Positions 23,911 through 32,377 of a stretch of 34,266 nucleotides of DNA are shown in pieces. The translations under genes and the position numbers were made by a program. The stretch's first letter is position 1, and each line of letters starts with the position of its first letter. Source of the stretch: Synergistaceae bacterium (GTDB taxonomy: Bacteria; Synergistota; Synergistia; Synergistales; Aminobacteriaceae); NCBI GenBank assembly GCA_017443945.1, contig JAFSXS010000029.1, forward strand, positions 1-34,266, given 5' to 3'. The notes beneath the pieces were generated by a model. It was not told the DNA's origin and made no database searches. It saw nothing but the letters and a program-made list of their open reading frames with translations.

Positions 23911-24934
23911 TTTTTTACGAGACAAGAAAGCAGCTCAGGACGAAGCAAATTATCTGAATCGCCTTATATCAGAAAATTTATATCCTGAAAAATTTATTAT
24001 GCCTCTGACTCTGCAATTTGAGCTTACTTCACATTGTAACGTTCATTGCAAGCACTGTTATAACCGTTCGGGCGAGAATAATTTATCAGCTGACAGAATG
24101 ACTCCCGAAAACTGGAAAATTTTTGCGCGTTATCTCGTCAAGCACGGGGGAATCTTTCAATGCGTCATTTCAGGGGGTGAGCCTCTTTTACTGGGTGATG
24201 ACTTATTCGAGATAATGGACATTTTACACGATGACGGAACAATTTTTTTGCTGATCTCTAACGGTTTATTGATGACTCCCGAAAAAGTTAAATCATTCGC
24301 GAAATATCGTTATAAATGGCTGCAAATTTCAATTGACGGCGCGACTCGTGAACGTCATGACTCATTCAGGCAGAAAAACGGCAGCTTTGACGCGGCAATA
24401 AAAGCGGTTTTCATGCTCTCAAGTGCGGGGATTCCTGTAATGATTGCGCACTCTGTAACGCCCGAAAATTTATGTGAACTCGATAAAATGTGCTCGCTTG
24501 CTTATGAGTTAGGGGCGGCAGGTATAATTTTAGGCGAGATAATGCCCAGCGGACGAACTTTTTTGAATCAGGAAATATTATTAAATCACGAGCAGAGAAA
24601 TATTTTATACGAGAAAATTAACGAGAATGCAGCCAAATTTTCCGGAAAAATGCAGGTACAAAGGAGTTCAGGCACAAAGATTCAATTAATGCGCGCACAA
24701 AATTCACCAGTAACAGGAGCAATTATCAGACCGGACGGAAATATAAGACTCGATTGCGTTGCTCCGTTTGTTATTGGGAATGTGTTAGATGAAGATTTTT
24801 GCGAAATTTGGCAGAGTAAAGCCCCTGACATTTGGAAGAGGCCGGAAATTGTTAATTATATTGACTCATGGGACGACATCGACGAAATCAATCACGGAAT
24901 CAAGAATTATTTTGACTCTGACGTGATACTATAA
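23888..24934 (+). CDS. Radical SAM enzyme, putative RiPP maturase with reduced SPASM-like C-terminus
   Basis: 348 aa from ATG 23888, with TAGGAG 9 nt upstream; the longer in-frame start at 23831 lies inside the preceding gene. The N-terminal region LTLQFELTSHCNVHCKHCYN (near residue 40) supplies the CxxxCxxC motif that binds the [4Fe-4S]-SAM cluster. CVISGGEPLLLGDD (near 96) is the GGEP SAM-binding motif and QISIDGATRERHDSFR (near 152) a typical later strand. The C-terminal part, IIRPDGNIRLDCVAPFVIGN followed by VLDEDFCEIW, keeps the SPASM layout (DGxVxxC...GNV...EIW) but holds only two Cys, too few for two auxiliary clusters. Two paralogous small peptides and a PqqD-like protein follow at once, so it probably modifies those peptides. 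The modification type is unknown. Confidence 0.88.
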   Translation: MKDYAKINFLRDKKAAQDEANYLNRLISENLYPEKFIMPLTLQFELTSHCNVHCKHCYNRSGENNLSADRMTPENWKIFARYLVKHGGIFQCVISGGEPLLLGDDLFEIMDILHDDGTIFLLISNGLLMTPEKVKSFAKYRYKWLQISIDGATRERHDSFRQKNGSFDAAIKAVFMLSSAGIPVMIAHSVTPENLCELDKMCSLAYELGAAGIILGEIMPSGRTFLNQEILLNHEQRNILYEKINENAAKFSGKMQVQRSSGTKIQLMRAQNSPVTGAIIRPDGNIRLDCVAPFVIGNVLDEDFCEIWQSKAPDIWKRPEIVNYIDSWDDIDEINHGIKNYFDSDVIL

Positions 24935-24950
24935 AGGAGGAAATTTTTAC

Positions 24951-25127
24951 ATGAAGCAATATTCTAAACCTGAAATAATAAGCAGCTCCAAGCCCGTTTT
25001 TGCGTTCCCTGCTGTAGGTCTTGCGTTAATAGGCGGTTATGCGGCTGGAAAGGCAGTAACAAAAATTTTTGAGGCGAGTATGTCAGCTCGTGAAAATTTG
25101 CTTGAACTCGAACCCGTTATATCATGA
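24951..25127 (+). CDS. Putative RiPP precursor peptide 1 (58 aa)
   Basis: ATG 24951 has a near-perfect AAGGAGG site 9 nt upstream, the strongest in the operon, as expected for an abundant peptide. The product starts MKQYSKPEIISSSKPVFAFP, continues with a Gly/Ala-rich hydrophobic stretch (VGLALIGGYAAGKAV) and ends ENLLELEPVIS. It shares M-K-x-Y, P7, I9, S11-S12 and the block FAFPA (17-21) with the 60-aa peptide encoded downstream, plus a terminal LEP followed by V or I. The conserved N-terminal half looks like a leader recognised by the PqqD-like protein. It contains no Cys, so thioether (sactipeptide-type) chemistry is not possible within it. The stop overlaps the ATG of the PqqD-like gene (ATGA). 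Confidence 0.75.
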   Translation: MKQYSKPEIISSSKPVFAFPAVGLALIGGYAAGKAVTKIFEASMSARENLLELEPVIS

Positions 25128-25426
25128 ATGCTGCTTATAATATGCTGAAAAATTTTATTCCCGTTCGTAATGCCATGAAAGTTAGGGAGGACGGAAATTT
25201 TTTAATCGCTGCTAACAACGAGAAAGAAATTTTTTATCTCAACTCGACGGCGCGGGACTTCTGGGAATTTATCGACGGAAATATAAGCGTTGACTCAATC
25301 TGCGAAAAATTTTTATGCGAATACGATATTAACCGCGACTCACTTGAGAATGATTTAGTGAATCTTTTGCGCGACTTACAATGGAAAAAATTAATTAGAA
25401 TCAAAATAGGAGGTGATTTGTCATGA
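25124..25426 (+). CDS. PqqD-like peptide recognition protein (RRE)
   Basis: 100 aa. The segment DGNFLIAANNEKEIFYLNST followed by ARDFWEFIDGNISVDSICEKF is the PqqD pattern (xxLNxTAxxxWxxIDGxxSxxxI). The helix SLENDLVNLLRDLQWKKLI completes the winged-helix-like fold. PqqD family proteins bind leader peptides of RiPP precursors and present them to a radical SAM partner. Here it lies between two precursor candidates, with ATGA overlaps at both ends, so stoichiometry is probably set by coupled translation. Its Ile/Lys-rich tail is unremarkable. Confidence 0.85.
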   Translation: MNAAYNMLKNFIPVRNAMKVREDGNFLIAANNEKEIFYLNSTARDFWEFIDGNISVDSICEKFLCEYDINRDSLENDLVNLLRDLQWKKLIRIKIGGDLS

Positions 25427-25605
25427 AAGAATATATAACGCCGTCAATAACATCAAGTAATACAGGAAAATTTGCGTTTCCTGCAATTATAGCGGGGTTA
25501 AGCATTGCTGAGGCATTTGCATTAGGAGCGGCTGCGGCTATTAAGGGCGATAAAAGCGTTTCTGTTGACATGCCTTCAGGACTCGAACCGATATACGCGT
25601 GTTAA
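25423..25605 (+). CDS. Putative RiPP precursor peptide 2 (60 aa)
   Basis: The ATG overlaps the stop of the PqqD-like gene (ATGA), with AGGAGGTG just upstream. The product starts MKEYITPSITSSNTGKFAFP, followed by a very Ala-rich hydrophobic stretch (IIAGLSIAEAFALGAAAAIKG), then DKSVSVDMPSGLEPIYAC. Twelve of its first 21 residues are identical to precursor 1, and both end in an LEP motif, so they are paralogs with a shared leader and different cores. Unlike peptide 1 it ends in Cys. The amphipathic Ala/Gly segment would suit membrane insertion, as in many bacteriocins, but activity is unknown. It is the last gene before a strong terminator. Confidence 0.75.
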   Translation: MKEYITPSITSSNTGKFAFPAIIAGLSIAEAFALGAAAAIKGDKSVSVDMPSGLEPIYAC

Positions 25606-25612
25606 TTTTTTT

Positions 25613-25649
25613 GCGGGAGTGCGGGATTTGTTCTCGTTCTCCCATTTTT
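25613..25649 (+). terminator. Intrinsic terminator of the RiPP operon
   Basis: An outer stem GGGAG/CTCCC (25615-25619 and 25639-25643) encloses an inner stem CGGGA/TCTCG (25622-25626 and 25632-25636), followed by ATTTTTA. Confidence 0.85.
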
Positions 25650-25670
25650 ATTAATGAAGGTAAAATATAT

Positions 25671-25676
25671 TATAAT
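25671..25676 (+). promoter_or_regulatory. -10 box of the purL promoter
   Basis: TATAAT lies 19 nt before the AGGAGG site of purL and after the RiPP terminator. It gives purL a short leader; the -35 region is poor. Confidence 0.4.
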
Positions 25677-25708
25677 TTCTCTTATTATCACAATAGGAGG
25701 TTATTACG

Positions 25709-28700
25709 CTGGTACATAGAGTTTATACAGAACGCAAAGACTCAGGCAATATCGAGTCATTAACGCTCTTGAACGAGATAAAAAATTTCCCCGGCAATGA
25801 AAATCTATCACGAGTCAGAATCTTAAACCGTTATGATATTCAGGGCTTGAGCGATAAAGAATTAGACTCCTGCAAATATTTAATTTTCGCTGAACCTTTC
25901 ACAGATAACATTTTGCAAGTTTTACCCGATGACGCAAATAAAATTTTTGCCGTAGAATATTTACCCGGACAATATGACCAGAGAGCCGACGCTGCCGAAC
26001 AATGTGCAGGACTTTTACTCGGTTTCAGGCCAGTTATCAAGACTGCAAGAATCTATTTATTTTACGGAGATATAAACAATTTTGACGCGATAAAAAAAAT
26101 TTTAATCAACCCCGTTGAATCTCGTGAAGCACAGTTAAACGAGTATGAATCGCTTGATTTAAATTATTCCCGCCCCGATGACGTGAAAATTATTGACAAT
26201 TTATCAAGCCTTCAGGGTTTAGCTATGAGTCATGAAGATTTAGAGTGCTGCAAGAAATATTTTGACTCAGAAAAACGCAGGCCTACATCAACAGAAATAA
26301 AAGTTTTAGACACTTACTGGTCAGACCATTGCAGGCACACAACTTTTTTGACGCAAATTAATCATGCAGAAATTTTTGACTCGCGGGTTGCAGACTCTTA
26401 CGCAAAATATTTAGAAATTAGACGCGCATTAAATTATTCTCCCGATAAAGCCATAACTTTAATGGACATTGCAACTATCGGCGCAAAATATTTGAAATCT
26501 CGCGGGTTACTGCCTGACTTGGCAGACTCAGAAGAAAATAACGCCTGCACAGTGAAAATAAATATTAACGGCGAGTCATGGCTTTTACTCTTCAAGAACG
26601 AGACTCACAATCACCCTACAGAAATAGAGCCTTTTGGAGGTGCTGCAACGTGTATCGGCGGTGCAATTAGAGACCCTTTATCAGGACGCGCATATGTCTA
26701 TCAAGCAATGAGAATCACCGGAGCTGCTGACCCGTTTAAATCGACTTGGCCCGGAAAATTATCACAACGCGCAATCATCACAAAAGCTGCAGCAGGTTAC
26801 AGTTCATACGGGAATCAGATCGGAATACCGACGGGACTTGTTGATGAAATTTATCATGAAGGCTATAGAGCTAAAAGACTTGAGGTCGGCGCGGTTCTTG
26901 CTTCTGTTCCGGAAAAAAATATCATTCGTGAACGTCCAGAGGCAGGAGATTATATTTTGTTGCTGGGCGGTAAGACTGGTCGTGATGGCATAGGCGGTGC
27001 AACAGGTTCGAGCGTTTCACATAATGCAATATCGCTTGAAACTTGCGGAGCTGAAGTCCAAAAAGGTAACGCACCCGAAGAACGCAAATTGCAAAGGTTG
27101 TTCAGGAATCCGGAATTTACGAGACTCATAAAACGCTGCAACGATTTCGGCGCAGGAGGAGTAAGCGTCGCAGTAGGTGAACTCGCAGAAGGTCTCGAAA
27201 TAAATTTAGACTCAGTTCCGCTGAAATATGCAGGTCTTGACGGTACAGAAATTGCAGTCAGCGAGTCTCAAGAACGTATGGCCGTCGTTGTGAGTGCAGG
27301 CAATGTAGAACGCGTGAAAAATTTAGCTCTCTCCGAAGACGTTCAAGCAAGCATTATAGCTCGTGTAAATGATTCAGGACGTATGCGGATGACTTGGCGG
27401 GGACGTGAAATTGTTAATTTATCGCGGGATTTCATAAACTCAAGCGGTGCAAAACGTAATATAACCGTGAAAGTTAATGAGCCTCACAAAAAAATTTATG
27501 ACTCTGACTCTAAATCATTCAGGGAGAAATTATTTGCGCTGTTAAAAGATTTAAACGTTTGTTCAAAGCAGGGACTCGCAGAAAGATTTGATTCAACTGT
27601 CGGAGCTCACTCGATTTTAATGCCGTTCGGTGGGAAATTCCAGAAAACGCCGGCTCAAGCAATGGCAGCAGAAATTTTCACGGGCTCGCAAATTTGTTCG
27701 TTGATGTCGTACGGCTTTGATCCGTTTATAAGCGAGTCATCACCTTTTGACGGTGCTTATTTGGCGGTGCTTGATTCACTCTGCAAGATTATAGCGTCAG
27801 GAGGAAATTTGACTCATTGCTGGCTGACTCTTCAGGAATATTTTGGCAAACCGGGCACTAATCCCGAAAAATGGGGGCTTCCATTTGCTGCACTGTTGGG
27901 AGCGTTGAAGGCTCAATTAGATTTTAACGTTGCTGCGATCGGCGGAAAAGATTCAATGAGCGGTTCATTTGTTGACGAGAACGGGAAAAATTACGATGTT
28001 CCCCCGACTTTGATTTCATTTGCGGTGTGTGCTGCTGACGTGAATAAAATTATTTCTCCGGAATTTAAGCGTGCAGGCTCGAACGTTTATATATTGACTC
28101 CTGATTATGATGATTCAGATTTGCCGGTTCCTGACTCGATCAAGAAAATTTTTGCGTTGATTCAAGAGCTTAATGGGTCAGGAAAAATTTTATCATGCTA
28201 TGTTACGACTTTCGGGGGGATTCTTGCGGGAGTCTTCAAAATGTGTATCGGCAATAATTTAGGCTTTGAGTTCGAGAAAAATATTTTACTTGACGATAGA
28301 CGCTGTAAATTCATAATCGAGCTTGCTGACGAGAATAATAATTTATCCAGACTTGGCCGCGTGATTGAGTCTCCTGAAATAATTTATAACGGCGAAAATG
28401 TCAGCTTAAACGAGGCCGACAAAGTTTATAAATCGACGCTTGAGTCAATTTTCCCGACCGAAATAAAAGATTCGTCAGCGATTCCGGAAACAGCAATAAA
28501 TTCGAGTCTGCCAAAAGTTTTTTACTCACATGAAGCAATAGCAGCACCGAAATTTTTAATACCCGTTTTCGCCGGCACTAATTGCGAGTACGAGACAGCA
28601 CAGGCAGTCAATAACGCAGGAGGGCGCGCAAAAATTTTTGTTGTGAAGACTCTAACTCCTGAGTTAATGCAGGAATCAGCGCACGATTTTGCGAAAGAAT

Positions 28701-29347
28701 TACGAGACTCGCAGGCTTTAATCATTCCTGGTGGATTCTCTAACGGCGATGAACCCGACGGATCAGGGAAATTTATAGCTATTTTCTTGCGAAGTCCTGA
28801 AGTAAGAGAGAGTTTAACAAATTTGCTTGACGTTCGAGAAGGTTTAATCTGCGGGATCTGCAACGGATTTCAAGCGCTTGTCAAAACTGGTTTATTACCG
28901 TTTGGGAAATTCACGAATCCTGAAAATTTATCGGCGACTCTGACATTTAACAAAATCGGCCGTCATCAGTCGAGAATAATAAGAAGCCGAGTCATTGCTA
29001 ACCATTCGCCTTGGCTGAGAAAAAATAAAGCCGGTGAAGTGTATTCAATGCCGATTTCACACGGTGAAGGAAGATTCATTTGCGATGAAGAAATTTATAA
29101 ATCTCTAATGAAGTCCGGCCAAGTCGCGAGTCAGTATGTTGACATGAATAATAAACCCTCAATGATGACGCAATTTAATCCGGCTGGCTCAAGTTATGCG
29201 ATTGAGTGCATTACATCACCTGACGGGCGCATATTAGGCAGAATGGGACACGTTGAGAGATTTGGCGCGAGTCTTTATAAGAATGTTGCGGGCAATTACG
29301 ACACAAAAATTTTCGAGTCAGCGTGTGAATATTTCAGGAAAATATAA
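25709..29347 (+). CDS. purL: Phosphoribosylformylglycinamidine synthase, one-chain PurL with glutaminase domain
   Basis: About 1212 aa. Codons from CTG 25709 read LVHRVYTERKDSGN and match the conserved PurL N-terminus; AGGAGG (25695-25700) sits 8 nt before this CTG, and an in-frame TAG just upstream closes the frame. The first ATG/GTG/TTG in frame is TTG 25769, which would delete that conserved start and has no ribosome site. Hence CTG is the likely start. Synthase-domain motifs include SDHCRHTTFLT, NETHNHPTEIEPFGGAATCIGG, CNDFGAGGVSVAVGEL and AIGGKDSMSG. The C-terminal class I glutaminase domain has VPVFAGTNCEYE-like entry, IPGGFSNGDE and the nucleophile loop GICNGFQAL (Cys), with a distal SHGEGRF. 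It converts FGAR to FGAM in purine synthesis. No other pur gene is adjacent. Confidence 0.92.
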   Translation: MVHRVYTERKDSGNIESLTLLNEIKNFPGNENLSRVRILNRYDIQGLSDKELDSCKYLIFAEPFTDNILQVLPDDANKIFAVEYLPGQYDQRADAAEQCAGLLLGFRPVIKTARIYLFYGDINNFDAIKKILINPVESREAQLNEYESLDLNYSRPDDVKIIDNLSSLQGLAMSHEDLECCKKYFDSEKRRPTSTEIKVLDTYWSDHCRHTTFLTQINHAEIFDSRVADSYAKYLEIRRALNYSPDKAITLMDIATIGAKYLKSRGLLPDLADSEENNACTVKININGESWLLLFKNETHNHPTEIEPFGGAATCIGGAIRDPLSGRAYVYQAMRITGAADPFKSTWPGKLSQRAIITKAAAGYSSYGNQIGIPTGLVDEIYHEGYRAKRLEVGAVLASVPEKNIIRERPEAGDYILLLGGKTGRDGIGGATGSSVSHNAISLETCGAEVQKGNAPEERKLQRLFRNPEFTRLIKRCNDFGAGGVSVAVGELAEGLEINLDSVPLKYAGLDGTEIAVSESQERMAVVVSAGNVERVKNLALSEDVQASIIARVNDSGRMRMTWRGREIVNLSRDFINSSGAKRNITVKVNEPHKKIYDSDSKSFREKLFALLKDLNVCSKQGLAERFDSTVGAHSILMPFGGKFQKTPAQAMAAEIFTGSQICSLMSYGFDPFISESSPFDGAYLAVLDSLCKIIASGGNLTHCWLTLQEYFGKPGTNPEKWGLPFAALLGALKAQLDFNVAAIGGKDSMSGSFVDENGKNYDVPPTLISFAVCAADVNKIISPEFKRAGSNVYILTPDYDDSDLPVPDSIKKIFALIQELNGSGKILSCYVTTFGGILAGVFKMCIGNNLGFEFEKNILLDDRRCKFIIELADENNNLSRLGRVIESPEIIYNGENVSLNEADKVYKSTLESIFPTEIKDSSAIPETAINSSLPKVFYSHEAIAAPKFLIPVFAGTNCEYETAQAVNNAGGRAKIFVVKTLTPELMQESAHDFAKELRDSQALIIPGGFSNGDEPDGSGKFIAIFLRSPEVRESLTNLLDVREGLICGICNGFQALVKTGLLPFGKFTNPENLSATLTFNKIGRHQSRIIRSRVIANHSPWLRKNKAGEVYSMPISHGEGRFICDEEIYKSLMKSGQVASQYVDMNNKPSMMTQFNPAGSSYAIECITSPDGRILGRMGHVERFGASLYKNVAGNYDTKIFESACEYFRKI

Positions 29348-29352
29348 TTTTT

Positions 29353-29375
29353 GCGGGGGATTCTATTTCTCCCGC
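29353..29375 (+). terminator. Hairpin after purL
   Basis: GCGGG/CCCGC (29353-29357 and 29371-29375), with added pairing, begins 6 nt after the purL stop. No T run follows (TTGAAT), so it may be a weak or Rho-assisted stop. The last codon of the opposing decayed gene lies inside the hairpin. Confidence 0.5.
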
Positions 29376-30209
29376 TTGAATACAATGCGCCATATAGTCA
29401 ATAGCATATTTAAAAATTTTCCGCGTGAACGTAATAATGCTGCTGTTAGTTCATCCCGAAAATAACCGAACAAATCAACTATAAACCAAATAAATTTATG
29501 TCTGGGGGTGTGGGGCATATCGTCCGGATTTGTATAAACATAGAAATTAAAGAATTTAAGTTTTTTCCCGTGTTTGAGCATGTACACATTAAATAATCTT
29601 TCAGCCATAAAACCCGGTGCTCTTCTCTGAACTAAGCTGTAATAAGCCTTATAATTAATTTTCTTGTCAACTTCATCGAGGATAGCAAACAGCCATTCGC
29701 AATAATCGCAAAAATCTTAGTATTTCATGATAAAAATATTTCGCGCAAAAAGTTTATTGCCGTTCATTATTGTATCAAATGCCTCGTGATAATCCGGGAA
29801 TTGATTCTTGATTATTTTTTCCAGCACCCTCAAATCTTCGCTGAAATGACACGCGTTATATTGATCTCTCACAGAAACTGGCATAGTAAATTTTTTCGAC
29901 GCGATTATATAACCGTTCTCGATCATGTTTATTATTCGTTCTGGGTCGATTTTGTAATTTGTTATCTCGCTTTCAGGTTTATTTATTCCCTCTGTAAAAA
30001 ATTTTTTCTCGTCGAACGCAAGAAGCCGCCTATAATGCATTAGTCCAACATATTTAATTTCGGGGTATAAAGTTTTTATATTCTTCCACGCCCAATAAAT
30101 AACTGTTAATTCAGAATAATAGGGATTTTTTTCGCTGATGTTGCCGCATGGTTGGCCGTTACATAAATTATCTGTCTGTCTATCTGAGGGTAGCAGATTT
30201 ATTTGTCAT
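29363..30209 (-). pseudogene. Decayed DUF4422 glycosyltransferase gene
   Basis: The minus-strand frame from 30205 to 29363 reads as a DUF4422 capsular/exopolysaccharide glycosyltransferase: CGNISEKNPYYSELTVIYWA, then WKN, GLMHYRRL (the family's H-Y-R-R), FPDYHEAFDTIMNG, ARNIFIMKY, then an in-frame TAA (29719-29717). The same frame resumes as DFCDYCEWLFAILDEVDKKI and GFMAERLFNVYML. At the 5' end a TGA (30208-30206) closes the frame, and the usual N-terminal ~40 residues are missing. A good ribosome site and ATG exist at 30209, but in another frame that ends after nine codons. Two lesions plus a lost N-terminus mean it is almost certainly inactive. A full-length family member would transfer a sugar to a surface polysaccharide. 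Confidence 0.8.
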
Positions 30210-30289
30210 TGTCAAGCGTCCTTTCTCGTAAAATTATTCACGCATAAAAATTTCTCATGAACTTTCACGATTATAGCACAAAAATTTTT

Positions 30290-30395
30290 CACACGAGTAA
30301 TTCTGCAATAATGCCATTTTTACCCAAACGAGCGCGCAAAAGATTCAGCAGGTACATAACGCATAAATATAGTCAACGCACTTAATTTTTTATAG
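30290..30395 (-). pseudogene. Chimeric remnant of a permease gene copy
   Basis: Two pieces of the adjacent permease gene are repeated here, joined with the middle removed. GCGCAAAAGATTCAGC...ACATAACGCATAAATA (about 30333-30375) matches 30761-30803 of the intact gene, and CACGAG(T/C)AATTCT(G/A)CAA (about 30295-30312) matches its 3' end at 30490-30507. On the minus strand the scrap encodes MRYVPAESFAR and, in another frame, NGIIAELLV before a stop; the intact gene has MRYVPAESFARLFG and NGLVVELLV. The rest of 30210-30483 shows nothing codable. Confidence 0.65.
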
Positions 30396-30483
30396 TGAAA
30401 ACATTTTTTGCAGACTGGGCCGACTGCGCGTCATTAGCTGTTCACGTTATTCAAGTGTATTTGCGCTATAACAATGAAACTTT

Positions 30484-31407
30484 TTACACGAGCAATTCTA
30501 CAACAAGACCATTCACAAGCGAATAAATAATCACAAACGCAATATAAGCAATAAATTTCTTCGCACCGAGAACAATTTTCAACGCGCCCAAATTCGTAAT
30601 CTTTGTAGCCGGCCCGGTTATCATAAAAGCTGAAGCACTCGCCATGCTCATCCCGTCAGCAAGCCACTGAATCAATAAAGGAATCGTCCCGCCCCCGCAC
30701 GCATAAAGGGGAACTCCTATTGTAGCAGCCATCAAGACCCCGAAACCGTTTTTACGCCCAAATAACCGCGCAAAAGATTCAGCCGGCACATAACGCATAA
30801 ATAACGCCGTTAAAAATATCCCCAGCAAAAAATATAATCCTGTAGCCCTCACATTACGCAGAAAATTTTTTATGTAGCGTAAAAGCAAATTTTTATCTGT
30901 ATCGCGATTTGAAATCTCGTAGAAGCCCGAAAAGTTGAAAAAAGTTTTTCCCGTGAGTCTTACATATAAACAAACGCTCAATCCCGCAAATATTCCGCAC
31001 ATAAAACACGATAAAATTCTAACTATTAAAGCAGTCTCACCCAGTGCAGAACTGTAAATTATTAACTGCGGGTTTAACAGAATCGATGCCATCATAAACG
31101 ACGCAAGCCAATCTTCACGCATACCCTTTTCGTAAAATGAGGCTGCAATCGGAATCGTCCCATACATGCACAAAGGCGACGCAATGCCCAGCACACACGC
31201 AGGAACAATCCCGAACAGACTCAATTTTTTATCACGAAGGGAGGCGAAAAGCTCGTGAATCTTATTTTTTCCGAATACAGACACAAACGAACCTATCGCC
31301 ATTCCTAACAGCCAGTAAACATAAATTTGTTCAAGCTGTAACGTGAAGTAATACCAGAGATAAATAAATTCCCGGTTTAAAATTTTAGTCAATGCTGACA
31401 AGGTCAT
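30484..31407 (-). CDS. Permease of the PF03773 (DUF318/YraQ-like) family
   Basis: 307 aa with about eight hydrophobic segments. Two family-type repeats are visible: SPLCMYGTIPIAASFYEKGM (near residue 77) and YACGGGTIPLLIQWLADGMS (near 236). Each has a C-x(2-4)-G-T-I-P core, followed by the paired loops SILLNPQLIIYS and AFMITGPATKITNLGAL. Family members include the organoarsenical exporter ArsP and metal- or redox-linked permeases, but the substrate here is not predictable. The start ATG overlaps the end of the DUF362 gene by 23 nt, so the two are co-expressed. A degraded chimeric copy of its 3' half lies just downstream. Confidence 0.85.
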   Translation of the reverse strand: MTLSALTKILNREFIYLWYYFTLQLEQIYVYWLLGMAIGSFVSVFGKNKIHELFASLRDKKLSLFGIVPACVLGIASPLCMYGTIPIAASFYEKGMREDWLASFMMASILLNPQLIIYSSALGETALIVRILSCFMCGIFAGLSVCLYVRLTGKTFFNFSGFYEISNRDTDKNLLLRYIKNFLRNVRATGLYFLLGIFLTALFMRYVPAESFARLFGRKNGFGVLMAATIGVPLYACGGGTIPLLIQWLADGMSMASASAFMITGPATKITNLGALKIVLGAKKFIAYIAFVIIYSLVNGLVVELLV

Positions 31408-32314
31408 AATTTCGCGATCCGAGTCCTATTTCTGCGGCGTGTTCGACTGTGTGAATGCCATGACGCGATTCCATTCTGTTAATTAATGACTTGCCGTCCG
31501 GAGCTTTGTACACTAAATCAACGCAGGCTTGATCGAGTGCAACAGGGTCAAGAGATCCGAGAATCCCTATATCATGCATATCGGGTGCTGATGGGTTACC
31601 GTCGCAATCACAGTCAACGCTCAAATGATTCATTACGCTGATGTACATTATTTTTTTGCCGCCGTCTAAACTGTCAGAAACCGCCTTTGCTGCCTCAGCC
31701 ATTGACTCAAGAAAATCATCCTGCTTATCATACCAAATGCTGCCTGATTCTTTCGTGCCTGCTGTGTGAATTATAACTTTTCCGCGCGGTGAAGCTATAC
31801 CGATTGAAATATTTTTCAGCGCGCCTCCGAAACCTCCCATAGCATGACCCTTGAAATGTGTTAATACAAGCACGAAATCATAATTTTTGAAGTGTGAGCC
31901 GACGACATCATTTTTTAAGTGCTTTCCTCCGACGACCGGCAAAGAAATTTCACCCTCTGAGTCAAGAATATCAACGTTTGCAATTTTCGTGAATCCGTGA
32001 TCTTCTGCTACTTGCATGTGCATTGCTGTTGAAGATCTTGACCCGCCGTAAGCTGTGTTGCCTTCGATTATTGTGCCGTTGACTTTTTTCACAAGCTCGC
32101 CGATTAACTCAGGTGATAAATAATGAGTGTTGCCTGCCTCGCCCGTGCTGAGTTTGACTGCGACTCTTCCGGAAGGTTCGCGGCCAAGTGCGTTATAAAT
32201 TGCCATGATTCCCGCCGGAGAAATATTTTTTGTGAAATAAACCGTAGAATTTGCTGCAAATGAAACATTACACAGCGCGAAAATTATTAGTGCTGCAAGA
32301 AAAATTTTTCTCAT
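31385..32314 (-). CDS. Exported DUF362 protein
   Basis: 309 aa with a clear signal peptide (KIFLAALIIFALCNVSFAA). The body matches DUF362: IIEGNTAYGGSRSSTAMHM, VLVLTHFKGHAMGGFGGALK (strongest block, near residue 155), CDCDGNPSAPDMHDIGILGS and LDPVALDQACVDLV. Family members often carry 4Fe-4S ferredoxin motifs; this one has none, only the CDCDG pair and isolated Cys. The biochemical role is unknown, possibly metal or redox related. AAAGGAG lies 9 nt before ATG. It is the first gene of an operon with the permease. Confidence 0.85.
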   Translation of the reverse strand: MRKIFLAALIIFALCNVSFAANSTVYFTKNISPAGIMAIYNALGREPSGRVAVKLSTGEAGNTHYLSPELIGELVKKVNGTIIEGNTAYGGSRSSTAMHMQVAEDHGFTKIANVDILDSEGEISLPVVGGKHLKNDVVGSHFKNYDFVLVLTHFKGHAMGGFGGALKNISIGIASPRGKVIIHTAGTKESGSIWYDKQDDFLESMAEAAKAVSDSLDGGKKIMYISVMNHLSVDCDCDGNPSAPDMHDIGILGSLDPVALDQACVDLVYKAPDGKSLINRMESRHGIHTVEHAAEIGLGSRNYDLVSID

Positions 32315-32377
32315 GTGATTAAAGACTCCTTTGCAATTATAAATTTTTTACGAGAATAAACTATAAAGAGCGGTTTA

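Noticed and set aside
29363-29608. Independent small gene encoding the 81-aa frame.
   Set aside because: It is in frame with, and continues, the DUF4422 sequence upstream of the TAA and has no ribosome site.
22992-29719. Possible reassignment of TAA as a sense codon, since two otherwise good frames contain in-frame TAA.
   Set aside because: Many intact genes here end in TAA (nfnB, galK, the flavoprotein and others), so both cases are better explained as nonsense mutations.
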